This document shows, one piece after another, positions 1 through 11,280 of a DNA stretch of 64,000 bases (its first letter is position 1; each line of letters starts with the position of its first letter). The stretch covers positions 35,001 through 99,000 of the forward strand of contig CAJHNH020000825.1 of NCBI GenBank assembly GCA_905116865.2, read 5' to 3'. The translations under genes and the position numbers were made by a program. The stretch is from Candidula unifasciata. Its lineage: Eukaryota; Mollusca; Gastropoda; Stylommatophora; Geomitridae. The notes under the pieces are model-generated. The model made no database searches, was not told the origin of the DNA, and saw only the letters and a program-made list of their open reading frames with translations.

Positions 1-136
1 TTCTCATGTAGTACTCTCTAGCTGCTGGCTGATTTTGTTTAGTTATGACCAAATGATTAAGCCATCTAATTCTTGGACGTTCTACGAAATCGTCAACCAG
101 TACTGTGCCTACTATTACAGTTCTTCGTTTTTGATT

Positions 137-250
137 CTACCCACGCAACACTCAGGTGCTGAAAAAGGACTGCAGTCCAGAAGTGAACGAACAACGAGAG
201 CTTTCTAGCGGAGTTTACCGCCGGTAAATGTGAAAAAGAAGTAGAATTCT
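137..250 (-). repeat. Dispersed repeat family H, truncated copy
   Basis: This is a partial copy of a repeat seen again at 15370-15645, 35475-35775, 36660-36960 and 39780-39985. The shared core includes a CTGCAGTCCAG-like block, an 'acgaacaac..agagctttc' block and a junction to a GAA/CTT-rich tract. In this copy the tract is only a short 'aagaagtagaattctacttctt' palindrome. Orientation is given relative to the copy at 36660. No coding sense was recognised. Confidence 0.6.
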
Positions 251-1227
251 ACTTCTTTTCGTCAAAGACCACAGATGTTGAATGTAGCCATTTAATGTAG
301 AGCTCGTTCGTGTGCCTAGAGTGTTACTACTCCCCATTTGATGGTTTTCCCTCCTCCTAAATCCACCGATTACTTATATCTCCCTCTCTGTAGGATTTTA
401 AATTTATCACCTGACGATTTTCAATTGACCTTCGCATCCGTGTCCACCCAGACTAAAACTGACTCTAAGCTGTCTCAGTTAATAGTGTCTATTTTACACC
501 CCCCCCCCCACCCCACCTCTCTCTCTTTTTTTCCCCTCTTTGCCTCCAAAATCCACCGCCTATTCCTCTCTCCCTCACCGAAGAAATTACCACATCTTAA
601 CATTTCCATACAATCTGTCAACAACTCTTCCACCAGATTCATGCAGATTTCTGAGGTCAATAGTCAAAGGTCGCCTATCAGCGTAAATAACAACGTGCAC
701 CGTGAACGCGGCAAAGAAGAAAAATAACTGGATCGTCGGAAAACAATACCAAGAAGCCGATTTGATCGTTGCTGAAGCTGTGTAGCCTTGTACGGCACTC
801 TTATATGAACACATGCAAGGTTATGTACAAATTTGAATGCAATCGGCGAAGAACTTTCGGAGATTAGCTATTACAAACAACGAAACTTCACATTTGTATA
901 AAATATAGACAATTCTTCTTCATTGAGACACGACTTAGGAGCCGATATTATAACACTCCCATACTCGCCTCGTCTCCATCTTCTTTGGCATATGCGTAGT
1001 TCCAATTCTCATAGTATCAGTAACAGTCTGACTACATGTCCATCTCGTCTTTTCCCTGAGTCTCGAGTGTCGTACATCTATGTGGGCAGTAATGTAGATA
1101 AAGAGGGAGGTACTGAAAGAGATAATAAAATATAAACACAGAAGGCAACAGGAGCTTTCATAACACAAGGAAATTTGTGGAGGTCAAAATAAATTAAAAC
1201 TTGTACTAAAGTAAAAATATTTAATTC
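251..1227. other. No recognisable feature
   Basis: This stretch is AT-rich with a short C-run near 500-512. The small open frames in it have no family features and I see no splice or promoter context worth reporting. Confidence 0.5.
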
Positions 1228-1600
1228 TAATGTCAAATCAGTACTGATGTATGAAGCGGAAACATGGAGAAAAAGTAGGGCAAATGATAAACTACAAACC
1301 TGTATTAACTGATGCCTGCGCAGATTAAAGGGAATCAAGTGGTTTGAAAGTATCACAAATGTAGAGCTTTGGAAGAGAACTTAACTTAACAAGGGAAGAA
1401 TATAACTAGAATGCCTTTACACTGGAACCCACAGAGGCATAGAAATAAAGACAGACCAAAAACGCACGGAGAAGGGAGCTAGAGAGCAAAGTTAAAAAGA
1501 TTTAGAGACATGGGGAGAGCGTCGTGCTATTGCGAAGGATAGAACGACTTGGCGTCAGTTGATTGAGGGCCTATGCTCCTTTGGGGGATGAGAAAAACAG
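1228..1600 (+). pseudogene. Non-LTR retrotransposon ORF2 C-terminal remnant
   Basis: Conceptual translation gives the typical tail of an RTE/CR1-like LINE polyprotein. It reads an 'SVLMYEAETWR' block, 'CINxCLRRLKGIKWFESITNVELW', then 'HWNPQRHRNKDRPKTHG' and a basic stretch. Family members usually read 'LLYGAETW...INKCLRRI...I..W.D.I.N..LW....L.WNPQGKRKRGRPK.TW'. Several stop codons and frame changes interrupt it, so it is a dead 5'-truncated copy. The end at about 1600 contains 'ggcctatgctcctttgggg', a sequence close to the one at 9308-9330 that I take as a LINE 3' end. The domain present is the region after the RT palm; no catalytic motifs lie here. Confidence 0.75.
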
Positions 1601-2306
1601 AAAGAGAACAGAGGGTAGCGAGCCTAAGAAAAAGCAAAAATTTGTTTCTAAACAACATTTATCTTCTTCCTCTGTCATTATTGTTCTGTTCCGCCATTCA
1701 GCATCGGGATTTGTGAGGCATCGGTTGCGCACCTTGCTACGTGCTACTTAGATGCTTGTATTTACGTCCTCAAATATCCCATCTATCTATCGTTTGCGTG
1801 GTCGAACTCTACTTCTAGTTCTATTGTCTCCAAGGGCTGTCTGTGGTGCAATATTTGGTGGAGGTCTTGACACACATCCATACCTTTCTGATCTATTCTA
1901 AAACTTCTGATGTATTGTCTGTTGGAGAAGTTTACCATTTGCTCTGTCCCAACTTCTTTCCAGAAATCGTCACTTCTGATCCCGTCTCTTTCAGTTACAT
2001 TTACAATTCGTCATTTCCTTTCTAACACTGTTCTGCTGTAGCAAAATCAGACAAGAATAAACACAGAGAGATCGAGCAGTCACAGATTCGGCAATATCGC
2101 CGGAGTCAATAGCCATGCATCGACAGAAAATCGAAATCTGTCGGTAACAATATTACACTGAGGCAGACCTAAATGTAGGAGTGTCTGCGACCAGTGGAGC
2201 GTGTATATGTTTGTAAATGTGGCATTCGTGTTTGTTTCTAGCTGGGATGTATTGATGGGTTCGCTCAATAGTGCACAACTTTCTAGCTTTTAGATCTGTC
2301 GTATAT

Positions 2307-2311
2307 GTGTT

Positions 2312-2354
<43 letters not shown>

Positions 2355-2454
2355 GGGAATGTGGAGGGGGAGGAGTGAACCTGCAAATGTAAGCGGTTTT
2401 TAAGAACAAAAAAATGCATATATATTTTATATATATAAATATATATATATATAC

Positions 2455-2521
<67 letters not shown>
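2307..2521. repeat. (GT)n and (AT)n microsatellites
   Basis: A (GT)n run at about 2310-2350 is followed by an AT-rich spacer and an almost uninterrupted (TA)n run at about 2465-2520. Confidence 0.95.
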
Positions 2522-2524
<3 letters not shown>

Positions 2525-2574
2525 TTAAAAAATTAATTTGAAAACCACACGACACCACACATAAATTTCTAGAC

Positions 2575-3985
2575 GTGGGAGAATAAGAAAGCTACTCAGA
2601 GAACAAAACACCACACTTCAGTGCGCATATCAGAAACAGCAAGGCTATTCAGAGAACTACAAGGTAGAGCACATGACCCACCCATTACTTCAGAAAGACC
2701 AAAGTTATCCAGAACACTAAAAGACACCAGCCATTATTTATCCATCACATCAGAAGCACCAAAACGTCTCATAGATCTGATGCAGCAGCAGATACAGGAT
2801 ACAGAAGGAGGAGGGGAGAGCATGGCAGAATGAGACGCAACAGACATGCTGGTGCGCGCAAAAATCAATCCAAGTCAGAATTATTGCACCAGTGCAAATG
2901 GGAAAAAGAATGGATATAACTGATATCATCAACGCTGTACAGACAAGGCTGGGGATATTGGCAAATCTCTGAAGCTAAAACGACTTGGTCACTGAGGAGT
3001 TCAGCTTGGTGAAGCACGACTATGTCGTCTTCGAAGTAAAGGCAGGAGATACTACAACCAACCCAATATAGGAACGAACGAACGAACGAACGAATGAACT
3101 AACTTTATTTTCAAAGGGTCATAAATTAGACACGCAGGCCCTTCTTACATTCGGCCCTTCTAAACACCCTCTTTTTCTCACGGCAGTTGTATTTTATCAA
3201 TAAAGCATGTTATGTTCATGTAATAATATGCATATCATGAATATCAAGTCAAGAACAAAAGCATGGGTGGTAAAATGCATACTCACAAAGACACACAAAG
3301 AGGTACACACCAACTTATAAAATTATCTATACATGCTCTCATACGAACACAGAATCATACATACACAGACACGTCTGCACAAACATACATGTCACACATG
3401 TACGCATACACACTTTTTTTAAATTAGTAGAGGTACCTTGGAGTAGCTGCTGCATAGGGGCACTGAGCACGCATGTGGTGCTCAATGTGCAAAGACATCG
3501 ATTGTGATAACACAAAATAACATACTCAGAGAACTTTAAAACGCTGTACATTACTTAGCGTGACAGAAACAGCAAAGCTGCTCAGAGAACAACAAAACAC
3601 AATATGTAACTTTACTTAACATATCAGAAGCAGCAAAGTTTTTCAGAGAAAAACAGAACACTATACAGAACTTACTTAACGTATTAGAAACAGCAATAGT
3701 AATGACGTAAGTAAGATATCAATGCAGTCGAGCTCAGGACAATAAGAGTTAAATACAGAACAAATAGGACTAGAAAACTCATCAGAGGCAATGATAAAGA
3801 ATTTGTGCATGTCTTTCCCATTCCTTTTCATCTAGTCAGATGCTTTCTAGTATTTAGCACACAAGCAACAAAGCATAGTCCTAGAACTGCAACACAAAAC
3901 ATAACAAGTTTAGAAGGAGCGAGACTACTGAGATTACTACAAGAACCACACTAACTTACTCATCGCATCAGAAACAGTATTTCAT
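2575..3985 (+). repeat. Degenerate ~60-bp tandem repeat, interrupted
   Basis: Imperfect units with the core 'cagaaacagcaa.gct.ctcagagaac.acaa' recur at about 2590-2790, 3520-3700 and 3920-3985. Between them lies unrelated DNA, including the dispersed repeat at 3070-3210. The divergence suggests an old minisatellite broken by later insertions. Confidence 0.6.
3070..3210 (+). repeat. Dispersed repeat family I
   Basis: It begins with (AACG)n, followed by 'aactaactttattttcaaa' and ends near 'tatcaataaag'. Related copies lie at 20455-20590 and 33625-33705. The shared 'CTTTATTTT.AAAGG.T' and 'cttacattcgg.ccttc' blocks indicate one family, perhaps the end of a SINE or LINE. Confidence 0.6.
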
Positions 3986-4199
3986 CAGTGTTCAGATCAA
4001 TAGTGCGGAGCGTTAGGACACCCCTGGAACGCCGGAAAACTAACGACCCGAACAGATTTGCCCCGCAGCCTAGTAAACCATTGCATATAAATGACATATG
4101 AAGACAATTTCTTGTTTGTGTCGTTCAATGTAATCGATAAAACAAATCGATTGTTGTACCGGAAGAAGCAATAATATAGAAATTGCATACATCAGATGA

Positions 4200-4335
4200 C
4201 TAGCCTAGCTCAGTGGGTAAAACTAGCAAAGTAAATGTATTACAACAGCAGATATTTCAGGTGCACGGAGTGAGGTTCTTCACTGCTAAGGCAGTGATAA
4301 GGGTTCGATCCTCAACAGTGATATCATTTTTTATT
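4200..4335 (+). repeat. Possible tRNA-derived retroposon
   Basis: An A-box-like 'tagctcagtgggtaaaac' (about 4205) and a B-box-like 'gggttcgatcctca' (about 4308) are present and followed by a T-rich end. The ~100-base spacing is too long for a tRNA gene. It is at best a SINE head with inserted sequence. Confidence 0.3.
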
Positions 4336-4914
4336 TTAAATCAGTAGGGCTCGGGAATCGTCCTAGCCAATACGCGTCCAATTCGATTAAATGGAATGAA
4401 GCCGCCCTGTCAACAATTTTGGGAATTGTCTACAAAACCCCTCACCCTACCACTATATGAATTTTTCTCAAATGTATAAATGAATAAGACTTCACACTCC
4501 AAGCGGGGTTCAATGGGAACATTCAAAACAAGGAACCCCAACATGGTTTGGAACAAAGATAACTCAGCAAACAACATTGGGAAGAAATCAAGGGAAAAGA
4601 TACGATATTCAGTGTTGTGGTTTATTTGATTCGCTTTCAGTTCCATGCATGGAGTTGTTTAACCCCTTCCTTTTTTGCATTATCATTTATAATGTTTAAT
4701 CATGTATTCCAAATACAGTTTAGAATTTCAACCACTTGGAAAAAAGAACTTTTCCAACCTTGTTCATGTCTCTAATTAAATTTGGTTTCGTGTCTTGTCT
4801 TGCTTTTGAGTGCAGGACTTCTAAAGATATCTTTGTTAGCATTCTTTTCACAGCTGGTGTCCATATAGTAAGTGAGCATGAAGCGACTTTGAATATAAAT
4901 CTTAACAAAGGACT

Positions 4915-5195
4915 TTCCTCCTCCTCTTATTCTTCATCATCATCTTCTTCTTCTTCTTCTTCTTCTTCTTCTTCTTCTTCTTCTTCTTCTTCTTCTTCTT
5001 CTTCTTCTTCTTCTTCTTCTTCTTCTTGTTCTTCTTCTTATTCTTCTTCTTTTTCTTCATCATCATCATCTAATTCTTCCTCCTCCTCTCGTTTCTTCTT
5101 CTTCTTCTTCTTCTTTTTCTGCTGTTGCTACTGCTGTTTCTTCTTCTTCCTATTCATCCTTTTCTTCTTTATCTTTTTTTCTCTTCTTCTCCTTT
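4915..5195 (+). repeat. (CTT)n microsatellite, impure
   Basis: Long CTT/TTC tract with a pure core at about 4945-5028 and degenerate pyrimidine flanks. The serine/phenylalanine-rich open frame across it is only a read-through of the repeat. Confidence 0.95.
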
Positions 5196-5607
5196 AGCCT
5201 TGAAAGGTCAACTGACACTTTGTGTTGTGGTTTACAAATAGGCGTACATGTTCAGATTCAGAGGTATTAAAATACCACCGCAAAGGTCTAAAAAAAGATG
5301 AACTATCATTATAGATAGCGTGTGTTTTTATAACAGTTACATGGAAACAAAACATTCTAAATGCATGTCGTCTAAGAAATAAGTAAACATATGGCCACTT
5401 GATTTGGTACTAAATAGGTTAATAAATCTTACAAGATATTTCTTTTTGTAACCTGACTAAGCCTATGATTTAATAATAAAAGTGTACTAATATCTAACAA
5501 AAGAACGAACGAAGGACCGAACCTCATAAAACATACAGGTGTAATGTTTTTATATATATGTATATATTTTATTTTAGTTCCTTTCCTTCTAGGGATAATT
5601 TAAGAAG

Positions 5608-5611
5608 AAGA

Positions 5612-5650
<39 letters not shown>
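5608..5650 (+). repeat. (GA)n microsatellite
   Basis: Pure GA repeat after a short AAG tract. Confidence 0.95.
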
Positions 5651-5652
<2 letters not shown>

Positions 5653-6169
5653 CATTGACTAGAGTAAAGGTATACAAAATAACCATACAGTTTATTTAAT
5701 TAGGTGAAGGATAAACTGTAATACAATTACCTATTTTAAACAAATAAGTTAATATTATCTCGAGTTTTATGAAAAGTGTCTTGGCTTATTTTAACATATT
5801 GACAAAAATATACCAACTGAAAACAAAACGGGTCTCTGTGTGTGTGTAAAAAAAGGGGGGCGGGGGGTGTTCGCCTATTTTTTTTTTTTAACGCAAACCT
5901 CAACTACATAATTAAGGTTGAACAAGTTAAAGTTTTCTTTTTTTTTTTTTTTTTCCTCACACCTTTTTTTCAGATCTTGGCAACGAAAGCGCTGACAGCG
6001 AATTCTGTTTGGCTCTTTAAATATTTTTTCCCCACTGCTGTCGTCTCATAATTTCAATTATTAGGGAATTATTGTGATCAATTAAAATAGTATGAGAATT
6101 ATTTTGACACCGGTACACATATATCCTTGTTTTACTCCATATGATGTTTTCAGTGTACTTTGCTCCACT

Positions 6170-6560
6170 ACTGGAAGTGTCGATCAGTACATGTGAATGA
6201 TGACGTATAAACTGGACATCAATGGTCAATGTTGCCACAAAGTTTTGGCATATATGGGTAATGTTGCAACATAAAACTGACATACATGGTCAATTTAGCA
6301 AAGAAAAATGACTTCTTGGTCAAATATATTGCAAAATGTTTACATTCGTGGTAAAGGTTACAATAGAAAAGTGACATTGGTTGTCAAATTTACCACACAA
6401 GGTTTACCTCCACGGTCAGTGTTAAACAGAAAGTAGACATCCGTAATCAGCCTTAACAAAGAGAGTTGACATCTGTGGTCAGTTTTACTAAACAGAATAG
6501 AAATGTATGGCAAATGTTACCATATACATGTAACATCTATCTATGGTCAACGTTCGGTGG
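6170..6560 (+). repeat. Degenerate ~40-45 bp tandem repeat
   Basis: Units with the core 'gacat..atggtcaatgtt.c.acaaa' recur with heavy divergence. It is AT-rich, lies directly upstream of the candidate exon at 6592, and overlaps the first third of the open frame beginning at 6466. Confidence 0.5.
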
Positions 6561-7134
6561 TAAATATACATTATTACTCGCATCATTTCAGGTGATCAGA
6601 CAAGGAAGTTCTACAGAGGAGAAATTATTATCATGCCTTTTTGGATTAAACTTAGGTAAGTACCAAGGTTTAGTTTGTGTAGACAAGATGTGTCATGGAA
6701 TTGATAAATTATCTAATTGTCTCCTTAGTTTGTACAACGAATGTATCCCCACGTCATCATCTTTAAGTGCCTTGCCGACTGGCTTCACAATCTGCGATAT
6801 CCAACAGCGTGTGCCAGTTTCTTCGTGTGTTGACACTCCTCATACCATGACAAAAAAGCTGTCAGGAATAATTCCGAGTTGTCTTCCTCTGGTTTTTTTT
6901 TTTTTTTTTTTCCTACAGATCTTTTCTGTGATCACGGCACGTTCCAGTTTCATTATTCTCATAACATTACCGGGAAAATGTGACAACTGTATCATTCTGA
7001 TGTTTGTGATAAGTTGTCTTCAAGCCCTGGCCTCTTTCAAAACATCTGGGATGCTATTTCTGGTTGTCAAAGGAAATCTAAAAATTCTTCAGTACAAGCA
7101 TTTTTCCGCGACCTCAATAAACTGTTTAGCTTGA
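6466..7134 (+). CDS. Unassigned 222-residue open frame
   Basis: This is the longest open frame in the window that is neither a microsatellite nor a recognised transposon. I recognise no family. Residues 1-40 are encoded by degenerate tandem repeat. A run of seven phenylalanines near residue 145 comes from a T-tract that looks like an intron polypyrimidine tract. The C-terminal third is hydrophobic, with an 'IILITL...CIILMFVISCL' region that could form membrane segments if translated. The more interesting reading is that parts of it are exons (see 6592-6655 and 6919-6983) and that the continuous frame is accidental. Transcript data would settle this. Confidence 0.15.
   Translation: MTSVVSFTKQNRNVWQMLPYTCNIYLWSTFGGKYTLLLASFQVIRQGSSTEEKLLSCLFGLNLGKYQGLVCVDKMCHGIDKLSNCLLSLYNECIPTSSSLSALPTGFTICDIQQRVPVSSCVDTPHTMTKKLSGIIPSCLPLVFFFFFFLQIFSVITARSSFIILITLPGKCDNCIILMFVISCLQALASFKTSGMLFLVVKGNLKILQYKHFSATSINCLA
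6592..6655 (+). CDS. Candidate 64-bp internal exon
   Basis: A pyrimidine-rich acceptor ending 'catcatttcag' precedes a 64-bp open segment encoding about 21 residues, beginning VIRQGSSTEEKLL. It is followed directly by a consensus-strength donor 'AG|gtaagt' at 6656. The exon would end in phase 1. Two acceptors downstream keep the frame open for a short terminal exon: one after a 20-plus T tract ending 'cctacag' (exon from 6919, TGA at 6981-6983), and one ending 'ttctttgtag' (exon from 7420, TAG at 7497-7499). No homology was recognised. This is the best host-gene-like signal in the window, but chance co-occurrence is quite possible. Confidence 0.25.
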
Positions 7135-7599
7135 TTATTAATTGTCCGGGATTCAAAGCAATATATAACAGCAGACAGACTCTTTATAGCAAGCCATCTT
7201 GTTCTAGCCTCCAGTGACATAGATTTATTGCATAAAATGTACATTTTATAAAATTCAATTCTAGCCTGTTCTATGCAGTTCTATATCTAAGTGACACATC
7301 TTCCATCGGATGAAATCCATGAGCCTAAATACTTTAATGTGTTTACTTGTCAAATAATAACACCTGTGACTTTGTCCGTATTTTGCTAACTAACCTCATA
7401 ATTTCTTTGTTCTTTGTAGAGGTCCTAATGGCAATATTGTTCCACTCGTGTGTTACCGTGGTACTGTGGGACGCAAAGATTAGTAGCACATCACTCTAGT
7501 TTTCATTTCGTAAAAGGCAGCTAAAGATAGGGTTGGGATGTAAATCTTTAATACACACACACACACACACACATTAACCTTGAAAAAGTCTTAATTAAA

Positions 7600-7815
7600 G
7601 TTCAAAGATGCCGATATTCAGGTACTCTATGTCCATTATAGCAGTGCTGAAAATATAATGACAATGAAATATGCCAGGACTCGCCACAAAGGGTTTGCTC
7701 TAGCAGTGCAGAAAATATAATGACAATAAAATATGTCAGGACTCGCCACAGAGGGTATATTACAGATGTGCTGATAATATAATGACAATAAAATATGCCT
7801 CGAGAGCGCCTTGCC
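7600..7815 (+). repeat. ~60-bp tandem repeat, three units
   Basis: Three units share 'gcagtgctgaaaatataatgacaat.aaatatg.c..gactcgcca'. A related single unit lies at 9098-9160, on the other side of the LINE remnant, so the unit may belong to that LINE's untranslated region. Confidence 0.75.
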
Positions 7816-7858
7816 ACGAATACTCACATAGACTGAGATCTGATGAATCGCCCCGCTG

Positions 7859-8594
7859 CGGCTGAGCTTCATCGTACGATCTGCATACGATGTGTTACCG
7901 TCCGGTGTCAACATGGTCAAGTGGCATGAGGCTACCGACCCGCTATGCCCACTGTGTAGAGCTAAACAGACGCTCGAGCACGTATTGTCCTCGTGTCAGG
8001 GAAGATATACTTTGCACCACAACAAGGTCCTGAAAGAGTTAGCGGCCGTTGTGGACCAAGCTAGGATGAGGGCCAATGCGAGGTTCAGTCCTACCGTTGT
8101 CCCTGTGCCCTTTCTCAAGGCTGGGCATATTTATAAAGGTTAATTCAACAAGGTCGCATACGCTCCAACGATGCTTGACTGTGCGAGTGACTGGCTACTG
8201 GCGGTTGACCTGCCTGGTCACGAAAGAGTTAATCCGGAAGACCGGCCTGCGACCCGGCATAGTCCTACACTCTGGTGAGAAACAACAGCTCGTCCTGATT
8301 GAGCTGACCGTGCCGTATGAATCGCGAATGGACGAAAGTCATATGTATAAGCTCGAAAAATACAGTGACCTCGCGGCTGGTCTGAGGAGAGACGAAGCGT
8401 ACACAGTGAGAATCTTAGCCGTTGAGGTAGGGGCAAGAGGTCTTATCTCCATTTCCATGTACAGTGTGATAAAGCAGCTGGGCTTGCGAGGCAGTGTGCG
8501 CAAACGATCACTAAAACAACTGGGCGAGGCTGCTGAGAGAGCCTCGAGCTGGCTTTGGACACAACAGAACGTCGTGGGGGGCGGACCTCGGTGA
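7859..8594 (+). pseudogene. LINE C-terminus with Zn knuckle and restriction-like endonuclease
   Basis: The translation from 7859 gives a segment with a CCHC knuckle, 'CPLCRAKQTLEHVLSSC', followed by 'GRYTLHHNKVLKELA..VDQAR'. After frameshifts and a stop near 8142, it resumes with 'IRKTGLRPGIVLHS', 'LIELTVPYESRMDE', 'VEVGARGLI' and 'AAERASSWLW'. In R2/NeSL-type LINEs, a knuckle followed by an RPD...E-x-T-V-P motif marks the restriction-like endonuclease that nicks the target. Here the expected Asp after RP is Gly, a probable loss of a catalytic residue. The copy lacks the whole RT and is 5'-truncated, as is usual for LINEs. Its last ~80 bases and 3' UTR are duplicated at 16462-16965. Confidence 0.8.
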
Positions 8595-8932
8595 GCTGGT
8601 CTGGGTATCTAGTGGAAAAGAAGTCCTATCCCTCAAAAGTCCATCGTGTCCTAATTGTCTGCCAGTATCCCTCTGCTTTTTGCCAACAAGTCTAACATGA
8701 GTCCGATAAACCAACAGTAAGCTTGCCACTTGGTTGTCAAGGTATGCTGACTGCTCTAATATGCTACTGCAGCGACTATAAATCAACTTCAAACGTCACA
8801 GTACCTGTTGCATAGTCACTAATTTCGTCTTGTCCCTGTCCGAGAACATCCGGTAATGCGTGCAGCAGGAAAAGATCAAGCCTGAGCTTCATGAACTCAG
8901 GTGGGCCCACCCTCTGAAATTGTCTAGGAGCT
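8595..8932 (+). mobile_element. 3' UTR of the RLE-type LINE
   Basis: Non-coding sequence following the LINE frame. It aligns along most of its length with 16550-16900, sharing 'cggtgagctggtc.gggt', 'aaagtccatcgtgtcc.aattgtctgccagt' and 'gagcttcatgaactcaggtgggcccacc'. Two copies sharing the same downstream end support a genuine element terminus in this area. Confidence 0.75.
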
Positions 8933-9078
8933 CATGATTGGTAGACTCCTGCTGTACATGATTGGTAGACTCCTGCTGTACATGATTGGTAGACTCCTGC
9001 TGTACATGATTGGTAGACTCCTGCTGTACATGATTGGTAGACTCCTGCTGTACATGATTGGTAGACTCCTGCTGTACA
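8933..9078 (+). repeat. 24-bp minisatellite, six units
   Basis: Six near-identical units of 'atgattggtagactcctgctgtac'. The unit occurs once, slightly diverged ('gatgactggtagatccctgctgtac'), at the matching position of the second LINE copy (about 16928). The array therefore arose by expansion of a LINE 3' UTR segment after insertion. The unit is divisible by three, so frames stay open on both strands without meaning. Confidence 0.95.
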
Positions 9079-9604
9079 TACTCCCCTGTGGAGTCTCTTA
9101 TTATTGCCAGGATTCGCCACAAAAGTTCTTTTACAGCAGTGCTGAAAAACAGGATGACTAACAAAGATGCTCGTACTGCCCACCTTTGTATACATCAAAA
9201 TAAAAGACCTGATCATCCTGCCAACCAAGATGGAGGCAGGGTGAGAGGGAGGGGCGGTGGGGTGGGGTGCATGAGTCTGCAAAGTATACGCCAAGGTTAG
9301 AGGTTAAACCCCTATGCTCCCCTGGGGAATAACTAACAGACGAATAATTTCAAGATCATACTTTGCTATCGCTTTCATGTGGAGCACAAGCGTAAAACAC
9401 AAAAGAAAATGCTTTTTTTTTTTTTTTTACGACATGGGGAAAATTAGGTAAAAATATTCGAAATATAATAGATATCTCATACAGTTTGTGATCTTTGAAA
9501 ACAAAGTGATTGAATTTTCTGGCGTTCAGCTAATCCCAACTGTATGGTTGTCATGAAAGTTATTTTTAATTAGGCCGAAATATATCGCTGCTCTCTATTG
9601 CAGA

Positions 9605-9843
9605 GCGTCGGCTCTGTGGCTAAGTCGATGTGAACGCTTCGTAATTCCGGGATGCCGGGTTCGATCCCAGCTGCCGGCTAGCGCCTTGCGTTAGTTTTGA
9701 CAGTGGTATCAAGAAAGCCGAACCGTCCAGAAACCAACGGCAAACTACTGGACGTAAATTTGCCTAGAAAAACCACACAACAGCCAGTGGCTGTTTGGGT
9801 TGGTTCTGCAACGTCCTGTAAAGGATACGCAACTAACCTAACC
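9605..9843 (+). mobile_element. tRNA-derived SINE, family A, full copy
   Basis: The head carries an A box (about 'tggctaagtcga' at 9617) and a B box ('gggttcgatcccag' at about 9657), spaced as in a tRNA. The body contains 'gcgccttgcgtta', 'aagccgaaccgtccagaa', 'ggcaaactactggacgtaaa' and the tail 'cctgtaaaggatacgcaactaacc'. Five related copies occur in the window (13217, 17829, 38690 minus, the split copy at 59065/63040, and 63850), which defines the family. The tail is not a long poly(A). Confidence 0.9.
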
Positions 9844-9847
9844 TATT

Positions 9848-10600
9848 GCAGAGCAGCAGTTCTCAGACTTGGCGGCGAAAACGGTTGTATTAATTTCAGC
9901 AACTCTGTTTTTGTTCTTTTTCTCAGCAGAACCTCTGTAATTGATTTATCATTCTACGCTGACTTCGTTCTCATGGTCTGTGCCTTTTTGTCATGTTGGT
10001 TGTCAAAACTTTCTGTCTCATGCAGTATCAATCAGTTCTAACACACTCACATCTTTCGTGATAGAAAACTGTAGAGCAATTCATCTCTCGGTCTACCTCT
10101 GCCTCTACCTCCCTCTAACTGTCCCAGTTTTCTCTTTCGCATGACACAACAAAAGAATGTAGACTGACTCTTTCTGACATGGGCAATTGGTTGAACTTAG
10201 CACCTTCAGATAGACACTAAATCGGTTAACGAACACAACGTACTCAAATCACCATTAACTAAGTGAAATGCTACATGGTAAAAAGCAGTTCTTGGCGGTG
10301 TAACAGGTAATTGTCTGCGAAACAATACAGACCGGTTGCTGGAACGCATACCTCTCATTATGTGCAAGGTGACAGACTAGAGGTGGCAGAAATATGATCG
10401 TTTCATTTAGTGCACCTTGAAACTGTATCCGAGCAGAAGCAAAGCTTTTTAAGCAGTCACGGTTAACGTGCCGGGAAAACCGGTTTCTTGGGTAAACAAT
10501 CTAGAAGATTCGATGGTAATTGTGTGGAAACTGGAATGATACGCTTGGCAGAGTCACGTGCTCAGCTGATATGGAATGAACATATGTCGCATGGGTATCA
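9848..10600. other. No recognisable feature
   Basis: Unique-looking sequence with short open frames and no family resemblance. Confidence 0.5.
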
Positions 10601-10604
10601 CTTG

Positions 10605-10639
10605 GTGTGTCTGTCTGTCTGTCTGCCTGTCTGTCTGCC

Positions 10640-10676
<37 letters not shown>

Positions 10677-10680
10677 GATT
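10605..10680 (+). repeat. (GTCT)n microsatellite
   Basis: About 18 tetranucleotide units with two GCCT variants. Confidence 0.95.
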
Positions 10681-11080
10681 CAATATGTTCGTCTGTCTTT
10701 CCGTCTATATGAATGAATATCAGTGTCATATGGCCAAAATATCTCAGCTTTCTGTTTATTATCCAAGTTTTCTAATGTTCAGATCTTTCAGAATTTTTTT
10801 TTTTTTTTCATGGTATTCTGTGAAACGTTTTGTAGCATTTCACTTCAAAAGCCAAAATTTTCTTCCATAAAGAATGGTAGATATTCCATGACTCGCATCC
10901 GTATGTTGCTACAGGAAAATGCTCGCAAAATTTTAACTGTCATTTCTTTGCTAATGCTTAATAGTTGTGATTATAAATATTTTATAAATTACAAATTTGA
11001 ACATGCGTAATCAGCTGTAACCATCAGGACTTTTCATCATTAAGATCTAATTATTCATGACATATCACTATGAATACGCC

Positions 11081-11280
11081 GAGTTCGCTATCGTGGTTGG
11101 CTAAACCGTGTGACGAAATTCTTATTGTCCGGGGTCACGCACTGGGGTAGGCAGAAAAGCCACATTTCTCCCAGATTTACGGTATTTACAATTGAATCAA
11201 GGCCGAAGGGTTGCGAAATCCGTAATACCGAGCCTAAGGGTTAACAACTCATGGCTTCTGGATACTTAAAAAAAAATAAA
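11081..11280 (+). mobile_element. tRNA-derived SINE, family D
   Basis: The copy has an A-box-like 'ggttggctaaaccg' and the body blocks 'gccacatttctcccagattt', 'aatcaaggccgaagggttgc' and 'aacaactcatggcttctgga', with an A-rich tail. Copies at 15685-15897 and 54401-54618 (minus) share the same blocks end to end. Confidence 0.85.

Noticed and set aside
4736..5197. 153-codon serine-rich frame
   Set aside because: It is a read-through of a CTT microsatellite.
8932..9294. Repeat-containing frame with 'CTAGVYQS' units
   Set aside because: Product of the 24-bp minisatellite in a LINE 3' UTR.
9605..9680. Functional tRNA gene
   Set aside because: A and B boxes are present, but the arms do not pair into a clean cloverleaf and the same head recurs with a conserved SINE body.
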